From Brasenia schreberi (lineage: Eukaryota; Streptophyta; Magnoliopsida; Nymphaeales; Cabombaceae): a stretch of 64,000 nucleotides of DNA. A model generated the notes under the pieces. The model made no database searches and was not told the origin of the DNA. It saw only the letters and a program-made list of their open reading frames with translations. Of this stretch, positions 11,991 through 23,269 are shown in pieces; the first letter of the stretch is position 1; each line of letters opens with the position of its first letter. Made by a program: the position numbers and the translations under genes. The stretch spans positions 10,004,501-10,068,500 of the forward strand of contig JAYKKT010000080.1 of assembly GCA_036023115.1 (NCBI GenBank). Reading direction: 5' to 3'.

Positions 11991-12634
11991 GGCCCATATA
12001 TACATTATATACGTATTTCTCTTCGGCAATTTCCATTACAAGTCATTTCTCTTCGGTCATTTCCCTTCGGCATTGTCTTTAAATTCGGGTTTTCCCTTTA
12101 GAGCAGCGTGAGTTTGCATTGCATATACACCATACCACGAGTTAGGACGCATATTGCATCAAAGCAAACCCCATACTCCCGCTCAAACTCGCCACATCTT
12201 AGTGGAGTGTTCATAACACACACCTAAGTGGCCCATAAAGGGATAAAAAGCAAGACTTAGGCACGTGCAAATCCACGTGATCTAAAATCTGAAAATCATA
12301 CAAACAAGACCCGAATCAAACACCTCGAACCGCTTTCGTAGGTCTTTACATCCAAAAACTCGATCTTTAAAAGCGTACAGACTGACCCTTGCGTATCGGT
12401 GCAAGAAGGTCTACGACGACAAGAGCTTGCTTGCTTACAGTCGCCACGTTAGAAGTCAGGTTAAAATATATCTTCGCTAGCTTAAGTAAGCTAGCTGGCA
12501 CGCCCTGTTTATTTAAATAGGACTTAGATACACGAAAAGATTCGCTCCAGGCCTAAGAACCAGGAGGCGGAGATTTTCTGCGTCTACAAAACTCAATAAG
12601 CTCGAGAAGGTTTGTCGAGCTATATATATATATA

Positions 12635-12914
12635 TGTTGAAGATAGATGCACCTCTTGAGCCATATATCGTGCGGAAATCAAGAGTAGAACCATAGAAAA
12701 AGAAGGAGACAAAAGGAAGAAAGGAGAATACAATTACATTAAGAGGGTTTTATAGCAGAAAAGTTTTTATTTTGTGCCTTACATTGTATACAAATAATCA
12801 ATATTTGTTTATAGCAGAAAAATAAAGCATCTCATGAAATTTGAGAAGAAGGTCCTTCTTTCTGTATTTCATTAATTAAGTTATTGGATCGAAAATGAAT
12901 ACCAATAACTTACA
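12635..12914 (-). repeat. 3' LTR of copia copy A
   Basis: 280 bp, TG...CA on the minus strand, same ends as the 404-bp partner at 16565-16968 but with an internal deletion of about 125 bp. Confidence 0.85.
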
Positions 12915-13079
12915 TCTCTCACTTGACCACTTGAGCTAAAAAATTATGATATATTGATTTTACCTCCAGCTATTTTGGGGATTTCACAAGTTGTATCATT
13001 TCTAGTTGGAAGTGAATTGCAGCTCATATTGTTATGTGATTTTTTGTAATCAACATGTTTTACCTGCATAATAATTAGT

Positions 13080-14900
13080 ACAGTATATTTCTACACTAAA
13101 ATTCTAGGCATATCTCAAACCCATGTATATAACATGCTTTACAAAAAGATCTTCTAAGATGCCTTTAGTCAAGTGGTTAACCAACATATCAGTAGTTGGC
13201 ATATAAGATATAAATACCTCATTCCTTTTAAGCATATCTTGAACATAGTGGTATTTAATCATTATGTGCTTGCTTCTACAGCTATGCATTGTTGTCCTAA
13301 TAAATAAGAATTGTCTCATTAGCTATATTCAACTTCAAATCACGTATGAAGCAACTTATCCAAATAACACTCATTGCAACTATACTACAATAAACATACT
13401 TAGCTTCTTGTGTATGCAATGCTACACAACCTTATTTCTTGCAAGCTCAAGAAAGAACACCACCTCCAAATAAAATTATTTGATAGAAGGTTGACTTGTT
13501 GTCATATTTGGTCTTAGCAAAGTCAACATATGAGTGATCTATTACTTTTAGTTCATCAGCTTGAAAATAGAGTTTTAAATCTATTGTTTCTTTAAGATAT
13601 CTCAAAATCCTTTTCACATCTATCCAATGCTACCAACCAAGATTACTTTGATATCTACTCATAAGACTAATAGCAAAGCTGGTATCCAATCTTGTATACA
13701 ACATAACATACATCAAGTTAGCTACAACATGTGCATAAAGAACATTAAACTTGTTTTTTCCCTCACCAAAATAATCAGCCTTACTCAATTTCACTCTTTT
13801 AGCAATTGGTGTAAGGTTTGCAATCACTCATTCTAAACTTCTTAAGGATATAATCAATATTTATCTCTTTCCTCAAATATAAAAGTTTAGATTCTCTAAC
13901 AGGAGAAATTTTATGCCCAGAATATAAGATGCCTCTACCATATCATTCATCTCAAACCTTGAGTTTAACCATGACATGGTTTTGATAATAATCTCATTGT
14001 CATTCCGAGTCAATAATATGTCATTTGCATATAATGATAGAATGACAAAGTGGCTCCTACTATCCCAAACATGTATACAGTGGTCTAGTTCATTAGCTAC
14101 AAACACAAGTTCTAAAATGACATTTTGAAAAATCAAATATTATTGACAAGATTGTTTAAGAAGATATAGGATTTTCTTCAATCTATATACTTTATCTTCA
14201 TAACTTTGAACGACATATCCTTCTAGCTATTATACATAAATGATGTAATCTAAATCAACATTTAGAAAAGTGGTTTTATATCTATTTGGTTTAAATATAA
14301 ATCATCAAATACCAAAATGACCAAAATAGTCCTAATGGGATGTAAATTTCGCAACATGGAAATATGATTTTACATAAGTTATCCTCTCTTTTTGAGAAAA
14401 TTTCTTTCCAATCAACCTTGTCCTAAATTTAACAAATTTTCCATCAACTTTATATTTCTTTTTAAAAAATCATTTACAATCAATGACTTTCCTTTTCTTT
14501 AGTAAATATGTCAATTCCCATACTTCATTGTTTTCAATGGATTCAATTTCTCCATCCATTGTTTTTTCCTAGTATGATGATTCAGATGAATTAATAGTTT
14601 GTTGATACATCATGTTATCACTCAACTCATCTAAATCTATTGAATTAAATACTTTATTTATAAGATAAGTGTGATAATCCTTTAAGTGGAACGGTGTGAC
14701 CTTAGGTCCTTTATGTCCACTTAAAGTTTCAGTTTGTTCAAGGTCATTTAGATAAAAATCCATAGATTTAAATGATTATTGATCAAAACCCATAGATTTA
14801 AATGATTATGGGTCCAAATCCACTATATCATGCACTCATCATCATTTTCAAGAATGTCGTTCTTAGTATGTTATAAGAATTCAACATCTCTACTTTTAAT
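13080..14900 (-). pseudogene. Copia copy A pol remnant (RT and RNase H)
   Basis: Minus-strand frames give EMNDMVEASYILGIK and the RT active-site relic LYANDILL (normally YVDDILL) near 14025. RNase H motifs follow, such as SKHIMIKYHYVQDML and DMLVNHLTKGI near 13250-13150. Stops and frameshifts interrupt throughout, and the altered YxDD box means no activity. Confidence 0.8.
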
Positions 14901-16009
14901 TAAACCATGGTCCTTGTGATAAAATCTATATCCCTTAAAACTTTTAGGATATCTAATAAAAATATACCTTAATGACCTACTATTTAGCTTATCTCTAGGT
15001 TGATCAAGTATCTTCATATGTACGATTGATCTCTACTTCAGAAGATGACTCAAGTCTCATTTTCTCTCAAACCACATCTTATATAGAGAATGTAAATTTA
15101 CATGATACTTTATTTAATATGTACACAACTGTAATCACTGCTTCTCTCCAAAATATCTTAGTTAGACAAGTATCTATTAATATGAGCCTAGTCATATTCT
15201 ACAAGATCTTATTATATTTTTCAGTTATACCATTTTATTGAGGTATCTTAGGCATGATATTATGTTTTGAGATATGAAAGTCCTTAAAGTTATATTCTCT
15301 ACCTCGATAAGACCTTAAGGCTTTGATTGTCTATGCCTGAATTTGTTTTCAAATTTTTACTTATATTCTTTAAATATTTCAAGTACCTCGGATTTATGTG
15401 CTAAGAAATATAAAAATTCATATCTCAAATAATCATTGATGAATGTTATAAAATGAATATTTTTATGATGAGATCTTACCTTAAAGGATCCATATACATT
15501 TGTGTGAATGATTTGTAATAGGGTTGTTGTCTTAATTATTTTTTAAAAAATAATTTCTTAGTAATTTCTTCTTATATACATGCTTCACATTTACTGAAAG
15601 TTATTTGTAATAGGGTTGTTGTATGAATGACTTATTGAAATTATTAATTTTCTCAACTTATTCAAATTTATATGCCCTAACCGTTTATGCCATATATTCA
15701 TATTAATAATAAAGGCACAATCAATATAAGCAGCAGAAGAAGAACTTTCATTATCATAAACATTTAATTTAAATAAATCATGCTCAAAATCAAAGAAACC
15801 AGAAAAAGTTATTCTACTATATTTCCTTATACCTAGATCCTAAATCATCTTTAGCAACTAGTAAGTTTTATTTTATTATTATTCATATTTTCTTATTTAA
15901 TTATTGGTTTCAAAGGGAGTTTCAAAAGAATAAAGTTAGACCCAAGTCTGAGGGTTGTGATCACTATGTTGCATGATAGAAAAATATTGTTCATGATAGT
16001 GGATATTGC

Positions 16010-16230
16010 ATGGGTTAAGGAATTATTGATTTTGCTATAGCTAAATTCCTAGCTATTACAAATATTTGGTTTACATATTCAACTATGTTGTCCTCTTTTT
16101 TCATTTTATGAGAATTATATTTTTGAAGAAGCAGTTGAATGTGAAGTTTAGATCTAGTGTCGTACTTAACTATTATAGAGTCAAACAACTCTTTTGTCTT
16201 AAATTCATCAAAGACCCTAATCAAGTCATC
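16010..16230 (-). pseudogene. Copia copy A gag remnant
   Basis: A 69-codon minus-strand frame includes LLLQKYNSHKMKKEDNIVEYV, matching the copia Gag (UBN2) region in which alignments read L..L..yKM.eg.sv.eyi. It lies next to the 5' LTR as expected for gag. Truncated by stops. Confidence 0.65.
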
Positions 16231-16564
16231 CTACATGTATGTAAGCATAATAGTTTTGACTATAGTATCATCCTTTATGAAAATTCTATATTTTTCTTTT
16301 TTCTCATTTGTTACATTTGTTGTAAGAGGTAAAATTATTTTCCTAAGTAAATAATCAATGTCCTCTAGCATTAAGGCGAACGAGATTCTCTTTTTTTATA
16401 TTTGAAAATTTAAGCTATTTAGTTTTTCGATCTTTGTCAATTCAGAAGTACAGATTCTGGTAGTTATTTTCAAATATTTGGTAAAGATAACAACAAGAGG
16501 GCCTTTTTTTTAATGAAACAACGCCTATAGGATGTCGCAAGATGATCTGGTTGCTCTCATATAA

Positions 16565-16968
16565 TGTTGAAGATAGATGCACCTCTTCAGTCGTATGTTG
16601 TGTGGAAGTCAAGAGTAGAACTACAAAAGAAGTAGAAGAGGAAGAAAAGAATAAAGAAAGAAACAAAGGAGAACAAGGTTACTCTCAAAGGGTTTTACCA
16701 CATGGAAGTTTTTATTTTGTGTCTTACACTGTATACAAATATTTATTTATATACTTAGCTTTGCATCCCTGTGATTTCCTCTTTGGTTCCCATCAAGTCC
16801 ATTTTTTTCTATGAGAGATTTTTTGCAACTTTTAATAAATCAAAACAATTTTATTTAAAGGTTTATCTTTCAAAAATAAAGCATCTCATAAAATCTAGGA
16901 AGAGGACCCTTCTTTCCGTATTTCATGGATGCAGTTATTGGGCCAAAGGTGGTCACTAATAACTTACA
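16565..16968 (-). repeat. 5' LTR of copia copy A
   Basis: 404 bp, TGTAAGTTATTAGTG...ATCTTCAACA on the minus strand, flanked outside by ATATA. Confidence 0.85.
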
Positions 16969-17028
16969 ATATATGCATACATATATATAGATATAGATCT
17001 TGCTCATCACTAAGATTATTCACTCATT

Positions 17029-17236
17029 ATTTTTTGAGGCATGAGTGTGCATTGTCTTTCACTCTTTTCTAGAAATCTTTAAAAAGTTCTAAATTATTCT
17101 CATGCCACCAACATTGTCAACTCATACCCGACTATTATTTTTGGAGTATATGAGTGTAATAACATTGTCTTATGCATTTTCCTAAAAACTCTTAAAACTT
17201 TTTAATTATACTCATGTCACTGAAAAACAATGAGTG
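17029..17236. mobile_element. Foldback-type short element
   Basis: The left end CACTCATTATTTTTTGAGGCATGAG pairs, with mismatches, with the reverse complement of the right end (CTCATGTCACTG..AACAATGAGTG). A related half copy lies at 29935-30060. It carries no coding. Probably a non-autonomous DNA transposon; the family is not recognised. Confidence 0.45.
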
Positions 17237-17239
17237 AGA

Positions 17240-17510
17240 GAAAGAGAACAATTAGTTCATGTGCACATCAATCCATGCTATGATCTTCTTCTTAAATATC
17301 TCAGTTGTTTGATTTTGAAAGTCAATAGTTGAGATCTATAAGTCAAAAAGTAAATAGTACTGAATACATTTATTGTACTTACAAAAAGTATCAAGGTATT
17401 TTTTGCTTTTGAAATTTGAATTCAAATATCGATTGAATGGTTGAGATTCTTGAGTATATTTAAGAATTAATGTGTGCATGGACTATTATATATCTCTCTA
17501 TATAGAGAGA
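17240..17510. mobile_element. Foldback MITE of the microsatellite-associated family (copy 1)
   Basis: Starts GAGAACAATTAGTTCATGTG and ends before CTCTCTATATAGAGAGAG. The two halves are loosely inverted: AGATCT..AAGTCAAAAAGTAAATA against the reverse of TTTGCTTTTGAAATTTGAATTC. Similar sequence recurs at 30.1, 53.4, 54.0 and 54.3 kb, always beside TA or GA repeats. Confidence 0.45.
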
Positions 17511-17966
17511 GTAATCGGATCCTATTCACACTTACATATGCTTACTCATGCACATTAATTGCTTTTAAGTGGCATGAGCATGAAAAATACCCTTTATACT
17601 TTTTAAAAGTATACATAAATAAATTATTAAAAATTTAAATGTCCATAAATAATTAAAATCTTTAAGATAAGTAATTGAGATTTTAGAAAATTCACTCTTT
17701 CTCATGCATGCCATACACATATATACATGCTTGATGCTGTATACATGCTTGATGCTGGTTGCCTCGTTCTTATCCCTTATTCGGTCATGAATGTACTTAC
17801 TCGGTCAAGAACGTATGGGACAACCAAATACAATCAAACCAAGTGATTCCTGCCCGATTCGGGTCGGTGGGGTCGCCATGGAAGTTTGGACCGATATTGC
17901 TTAGCTTTCCCTTTTTCTTATGAGGATTTGGCCGTAGAAACAATTCGGTATGGATACTTTTGGAGG

Positions 17967-18092
17967 TTGATAGATAAGAAAGAGGTCTTTCATCAAAAGA
18001 AAAAGAACATTATATATATATATATATATGAAAATCATAAGAAAGAGATCTTTCATCAAAAGAAAAAACATTATATATATATATATATATGA
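17967..18092 (+). repeat. Two-copy tandem repeat with TA tracts
   Basis: AAGAAAGAGGTCTTTCATC, an A-rich spacer and an (AT)n tract, then ATGAAAATC, are repeated twice with a period of about 60 bp. Confidence 0.8.
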
Positions 18093-18229
18093 AAATCGGA
18101 ACCTAATTAGTGTTGTTTACTTATACCGGTGAAGTATGATTGTTGATGGTTACAAAGGTAGTTGAAAAATTACGAAGGATAACTCACTCGGGCTACTGAG
18201 AAGCAATGGTTTGATCCCGTCACTCATTT

Positions 18230-18260
<31 letters not shown>

Positions 18261-18503
18261 TTAAATTAAAGTTGAATCATAATTATTTTTTTATGCATTG
18301 TTGTACCGAAGAAGCTGGCACACCCGCATGTGTATCTCTTGCGGCTCGTGTGAAACTTCGTACATCCTACGCTAACGAAGACTGCCTGAATTCCACCTTT
18401 GAATTTCTGAACAAGAAGTTTCGTCAGTGATTAAGACGAAAACATCTTTATAAACCCTCTCTTTTATGCCAGAAAGCAGACTTGCTCAGCAATAAATTCT
18501 CTC

Positions 18504-18510
18504 TATAAAA
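18504..18510 (+). promoter_or_regulatory. TATA box
   Basis: TATAAAA about 190 bp upstream of the DUF761-like frame, preceded by TTCTCTC and followed by a C/A-rich leader typical of plant 5' untranslated regions. Confidence 0.4.
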
Positions 18511-18699
18511 GCCACACCCGTTATTCCACAATCCACATCAAAATCAAATCGCCATTGAAGAAGTACCTATATTCTCTCTCAAGAGATCATACTATGAATA
18601 ATAACTTCTCTCTTCCATCACAACCATGAAACCATGCCTCACAATCAACAGAATGGAAGAGATTAGGGTCACGAGCGGAAGCAGAAGCCGGTGGCCTGA

Positions 18700-18858
18700 A
18701 AACTTTGCCATGATGATAAAGATAACAGCGTCCGTGTCGAGGTCCGAAAGGTGTTGTGGCACGAAGAAGATATTAACAACAGTGTTGAGGCCTTCATCAA
18801 CAGATTCCGCAAGCAGCTTCAGATCCAAAGGATGGAATCGATAGAGAATTACCATTAG
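18700..18858 (+). pseudogene. DUF761-like C-terminal module, apparently frameshifted
   Basis: In this frame the sequence reads KVLWHEEDINNSVEAFI then NRFRKQLQIQRMESIENYH and a stop. This matches the short C-terminal module of plant DUF761 (cotton fibre-expressed) proteins, where D-N-x-x-x-E-x-F-I-x-R-F-x-x-Q-L-x-x-Q-R is typical. The same frame is closed by a TGA at 18697. The nearest ATG-led frame (18626-18844) runs in another phase, so an indel near 18700 probably broke the gene. A TATA box at 18504 supports a former small gene. A 96-codon open frame on the other strand is most likely its shadow. Confidence 0.4.
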
Positions 18859-19091
18859 ATGCTTACCAGAGGAACATGACATTCACCTCCATCAACAACA
18901 ATCTGTACCATCAATTGATGTCTTATCTACAGTGGAATTAGTGGCTGTTCTATGATTTAGAATTTGTTTTACAGATATTGTATGGTAAGATTTGGATTGA
19001 AAGCTTATGTTTAAGCTTCTTTTGATTCCAGTTATTGTGACTGACCTTAGGTTAAAGATTGTTTGTGTACAGAGGTGAAGTGAACCTTATT

Positions 19092-19122
<31 letters not shown>

Positions 19123-19125
19123 ATT

Positions 19126-19381
19126 GCTTTGTTATTTATGATGAATTGTTGGGAACAAAACTCCCCATTGCATAATAAAGATAAGTAGATTGTTTGTAAC
19201 GTTGCCCTTTCATGGTTTACAACGTTGGAAATGCATATCTAGGTTGTGGGATTTGTGTAGAGATTAACGCACAACGAACAATAGCCACCTAACTCACCAA
19301 TTGAAGGTCATGAGTTTGATACCCAGGGCCTAAATCTAAAGTTTTGTGCATCTGACGGTAATTCATCATAAATAACAAAGC
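19126..19381. repeat. Perfect 21-bp inverted repeat pair
   Basis: 19126-19146 is the exact reverse complement of 19361-19381, with 214 bp between. The inside includes a truncated tRNA-type SINE. No further pairing extends on either side. Confidence 0.85.
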
Positions 19382-19827
19382 AAAAATTGAATACTATGCA
19401 CGACTTACGGGCCTAAAATTGATACTATAACGAGTTCAAAACTCCGGGGCATAAGGCCTCTTGCCTTAGTTGCATTTACCCACAAGTCGTCTTCTCTTGT
19501 ACCCAAATTGAAAGAGATTAGGGAAATTGTTAGGTTTACGGCTCCAAGACGAGCCAACCCAAGAACCCTTGTTCTTTCCTACACGCTTGCGTAGCGAGCC
19601 AAGCAAACAACCTTGTTTAGAACGTGTAGAAAAATGAACTGCGATCCCTAAACGTGTTTTTTGGTTAGGCTTTCCGTTTGGATTTTCATCTGGTTGTTAC
19701 TGTGTCAATCCATAACAAACAGACTGTTACGAATAGGCATTGTAAAGTCCACCATACGTAACGGCTGGATGGTCAATCCAGTTCTTCCTGTGATAAGGTT
19801 GTCGAGAATGGTCACCTTTATGTTACA
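19147..19827 (-). mobile_element. Probable 3' LTR of copia copy B
   Basis: Reading the minus strand, a purine tract AAGTGGGAGA is followed by TGTAACATAAAGGTGACC (19827), the usual polypurine tract plus LTR start. The end is placed at 19147, where the strand reads GTTCCCAACA. A SINE relic lies inside. The partner LTR is not in the window, so the far end is tentative. Confidence 0.55.
19279..19335 (+). mobile_element. tRNA-type SINE relic
   Basis: AATAGCCACCTAACTCACC followed by AATTGAAGGTCATGAG and TTTGATACCCAGGG: shortened versions of the A-box and B-box half-sites found in seven other copies in this window. Confidence 0.5.
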
Positions 19828-19959
19828 TCTCCCACTTAGTCATTCCAACCAAGTGAACTCACATACTGATTTTTCTCTCACTTTTGCGGGGTTTTCTTAG
19901 TAATGTCATTTTATGATTGCTATTGCAATCATCACCCGTTGTATGGTTTTTTACCTACA

Positions 19960-20795
19960 CAACAATCAAACGCATCTCAAACCCATGTTTGTAAAATGTT
20001 TTGAGAAAAGATCCTATGTTATGCCTTTAGTCAAGGGGTCAGCCAACATATCATTAGTTAGCATGTATGAGATGGATATTTCCTTTCTCATAACCATATC
20101 ATGAACATAGTAGTATTTAACCATTATATACTTGCTTTTAGAGTTATCAACTCCACTCTTGATTAGAGTGATTGCTGCATTATTGTCACAGTAAATGACA
20201 ATTGGCTCGTCGGCTATTTTTAGCTTCAAATCTCGTATGAAGCGGCTTATCCACACGACACTCATTGCAGTGATACATCAAGCCACATACTCAGCCTCTT
20301 GTGTATGCAAATGCTACACATCCTTGTTTCTTACATGCCGAAGAAACAACACCACCTCTAAATAAAAATATTTGTCCCGAGGTTGATTTGTTGTCATCTT
20401 TGCTTTCAACAAAGTCAGCATCTGAGTATCCTACCACTTTCAATTCATCTCCTTGAAAACACAATTTCAAGTCTTTTGTTCCTTTGAGATATCTTAAAAT
20501 CCTTTTTATAGCTATCCAATATTGTCATCTAGGATTACTTTGATATCAACTCACAAGACCAACAACGAAGTTGATATTAGGTCTTGTATACAATATAGCA
20601 TACATCAAGCTATCCACAGCTTATGTATTAGGAATGTTAGGCTTATCGTCTCCTTCACTAAGACAATCAGCCTTACTCAGTTTGACCCCTTTTGTAATGA
20701 GTGTAACAACAAACTTGCATTCACCCATTTTGAACTTCTTGTGGATATAGTCAATATATATCTCTCCTGACTTAGGCATAAGAGTTTAGATTTTG
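19960..20795 (-). pseudogene. Copia copy B pol 3' fragment (RT end and RNase H)
   Basis: The minus strand gives IVIYCDNNAAITLIKSG, the copia RNase H signature, then SKYIMVKYYYVHDMV and DMLADPLTKG. RT C-terminal sequence is visible as a mirror in 20400-20790. The copy is cut off at 20795, where an unrelated gypsy LTR end begins. It aligns with copy A (13.1-13.9 kb), so the two are one family. Confidence 0.75.
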
Positions 20796-21145
20796 TAGAC
20801 GCAGAAAACCTCCGCCTCCTGGTTTCTTAGGCCTGGAGCGAACCTTTTCGTGTGTCTAAGTCCTATTTAAATAAACAGGGCGTCCAGCTGGCTTACCTAA
20901 GCTAGCGAAGATATATTCTAAACCTGACTTCTAACGTGGTGACTGTGAGCAAGCAAGCTCTTGTCGTCGCAAACCTTCTTGCACCGATGCGCAAGGGTCG
21001 GTCTGTACGCTTTAAAAATCGAGTTTTGAGTGAAAAAAAGCCTACGAAAGCGGTTCGAGGTGTCTGATTCGGGTCTTGTTTGTACGATTTTCAGATTTTA
21101 GACCACGTGGATTTGCACGTGCCTAAGTCTTTCTTTTTATCCCTG
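20796..21145 (-). mobile_element. 3' end of a gypsy LTR, inverted relative to the solo LTR
   Basis: The reverse complement follows 12240-12588 closely, for example GGGATAAAAAG, GGCACGTGCAAATCCACGTG, CCGACCCTTGCGCATCGG and the terminal TTTTCTGCGTCTACA. Its terminal CTACA abuts copia copy B at 20796, consistent with insertion there. Its other side is fused at about 21145 to the first 12 bp of copia copy C's 3' LTR. Confidence 0.8.
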
Positions 21146-21185
21146 AGTTCTTTAACACCCTCCTTCAAACTGACAGCTCCATGAC

Positions 21186-21518
21186 CTAAAGTTTGCCAAT
21201 TAAAGATTGAAATTGAGGAGCAGGTAAAGACTTGGTGAATACATCTGCAAGTTGATATTCTAATTTTACAAACTGTAATATCAAATTACCTTGTAGATGC
21301 TCTTCACGAATATAGTGAGAATCCATCTCTATGTGCTTTTTGCGCTCATGGAAGGTATGGTTGTTAGCTATATACATAGCACTTTTGTTGTCGCAGAACA
21401 TTATTGGAGGAGCTTTCAGTTGTATGCCCAAGTCTTGAAGTAGTCGTCGCAGCAAAGTTAGTTTTGTAGTAGTGTTGGCCATAGCACGATACTTAGCTTC
21501 AGTAGACGAAAGAGACAC
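21186..21518 (-). pseudogene. Copy C RNase H
   Basis: 110 open codons: STEAKYRAMANTTTKLTLL, FCDNKSAMYIANN, RKKHIEMDSHYIREE and YQLADVFTKSLP are all textbook copia RNase H motifs. The domain looks intact but is cut from the upstream RT by stops. Confidence 0.85.
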
Positions 21519-21682
21519 CTTTTATTGTTTCTTGCATCTCCATGAAATGAGTGAGTGACCAAGGAATATGCAATATCTGGTAGTAGAGTGTTTGTCATTC
21601 ACATCACCACCTCAATCAGCATCACTATATGCAAGCAATTGAAATAACGAGGAGGAAGATAAAATACTCTCTTAGTTGAGGT

Positions 21683-22610
21683 TTATCGAATATAACGAAC
21701 AATCCTCATAACAGCACTCATATGCATTGAGGTGGGTGCATGCTGAAACTGACTTACAGTATGAACAACATGAGCAATATCAGGCCGTGTTATGGTGAGA
21801 TATGTGAGTGCTCCAACCATCTGTCTATAAGGTGTGGGATCACTGAAAAGTTCACCATCAACTAGGCACATCTTCTGGTTGATTACTTCTGGTGTCTCAA
21901 CAATTTTGTCATCTGTAATACCTGATCTAAAAATAACATCATTAGTAAACTTAGTTTGTGATAAAAAGAAACATCTATCATCACGGGTTACCTCAATGCC
22001 AAGAAAATAAGAAAGTTGACCAAGATCCTTCATCCTTAAATTGTTGCTCAAATATGCTTGAAGATCGCAATACCAAAAATACCATTTACTACTTGTAATA
22101 ATCATATCATCAACATAAAGAAGCATTAACGGTGCTAATACCTACTATCAGGTCTTACGGATGAAAAGTGCCAATCATAAGAACTAGAGGAGTATCCAAG
22201 TTGACTGAATGTGGAACCGAACTCCTTAGCAAACCGTAGACTCGAGGCGAGCTTATTCTAAGCACCGTACAAGGACTTTGCAAAGAAGACAAACCTTGTT
22301 AGTGGACAAGAGTAACCGTGGTGGTGGTCGCGATATAGACTTCTTCTTCTAAGTCACCATTAAGAAAGCATTCTTACGATCCATCTGGATTTCAAGAGTC
22401 TAGTTATGAAAGTATGTGCAACAATAGCTAAGAATAGTACGAACTGAAGTAAGAACGAGTGCAATCGAGGAGCAAAGGTTTCTTCATAATCAATTCCATA
22501 TTCTTGAGAATAATCCTTGACAACCAATCTAGCTTTATAACAATCTAATGACCCATCACCATTAGTCTTGATTTTATAAACCCACCTACAACCTATAGTC
22601 TTTTTGTTTG
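21683..22610 (-). pseudogene. Copy C reverse transcriptase
   Basis: The C-terminal half (22126-21683) is open and has the active site LLYVDDMIITSS, then LGQLSYFLGIEV and GALTYLTITRPDIAHVV. The N-terminal half (22140-22610) still shows YGIDYEETFAP-like sequence in shifting frames with many stops. The element cannot make functional RT from this copy. Confidence 0.85.
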
Positions 22611-22629
22611 ATGGTCTAGAGACTATATC

Positions 22630-23229
22630 TCAAGTTTTGGCTCTAAATAAAGCATCCAACTCTTCATTCATTGCATGAGTCCATTCTTGTGACAATTGAG
22701 CTTCTTTAAAGGTTCTAGGTTCTTTTATACCTAAAGTATTTGTTACTAAAGCTCTATGTCTTGGTGAAAAACTATCATATAAAACAAATCTTTCAGAAGG
22801 TCTAGAATCACGATTTGACCTTCTAGGGATAGGCATAGATCTCCTATTGTAACGTTGATCAAAGGGAGTAATAGAATGTCTAGTAATCATAGGTTTATCA
22901 AGCTCATTTGCTTCATGAATTACCTCTTCACCTAAAATATCATTTAAGAAGGAGTAGAAAGAGTCATTAATAGAACTATCATCATCCATGCTTTCAAAAA
23001 CATATTCATTTTCAAAAAATCTAACATCTCGAGATACATAAAGCTTATCATTTTTACAATCATAACACCAATATCCCTTTTTGGTTATTCTATATCCTAG
23101 AAAGACACATTCTATGACCCGAGATGATAATTTATCATCTTTGTCAGTATAAACAAAGCATTTACATCCAAAAACACGCAATCTTGAATAGTTAGGAGAA
23201 ACTTTAAAAAGTTTTTCTATAGGAGACAT
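22630..23229 (-). pseudogene. Copy C integrase C-terminal and linker region
   Basis: 199 open codons: YSRLRVFGCKCFVYTDKDD and SRVIECVFLGYRITKKGYWCYD are the conserved post-core integrase region of copia. VSRDVRFFENEY and the pre-RT EPRTFKEAQLSQEWTHAM follow. The frame is intact across this block. Confidence 0.85.
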
Positions 23230-23269
23230 ATTTTATAAAACCGAAGAGGACATCCGATTAATTAAATAG

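Larger units (their letters stand above)
8550..12588 (+). mobile_element. Very long solo LTR (about 4.04 kb) of a gypsy-type element
   Basis: The block starts TGTAAACACCCCGAAATCCC, the usual start of plant Ty3/gypsy LTRs, and ends GCGTCTACA. Both sides are flanked by the same five bases AAACT (8545-8549 and 12589-12593), the expected target duplication. No gag or pol lies inside, so it is a solo LTR. It contains a direct repeat of about 25 bp near 8800, a pyrimidine-rich tract (9395-9720), a TATA-like tract near 10865 and a 111-bp tandem array. The terminal 350 bp recurs inverted at 20796-21145 and, more diverged, at 853-1080. Confidence 0.75.
12635..16968 (-). mobile_element. Complete but decayed Ty1/copia retrotransposon (copy A)
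   Basis: Two direct repeats starting TGTTGAAGATAGATGCACC (12635-12914 and 16565-16968) are the LTRs. Read on the minus strand they run TGTAAGTTATT...CTTCAACA. Both outer flanks carry ATATA (12630-12634 and 16969-16973), a 5-bp target duplication inside a TA-rich site. A degenerate tRNA-Met primer site (ATATGAGAGC) follows the 5' LTR and a purine tract (AAGTGAGAGA) precedes the 3' LTR. The left LTR lacks about 125 bp found in the right. Coding parts have many stops, so the element is old and inactive. Confidence 0.88.

Noticed and set aside
18592..18882. 96-codon hydrophobic frame on the minus strand
   Set aside because: It mirrors the DUF761-like module and shows no promoter on that strand.
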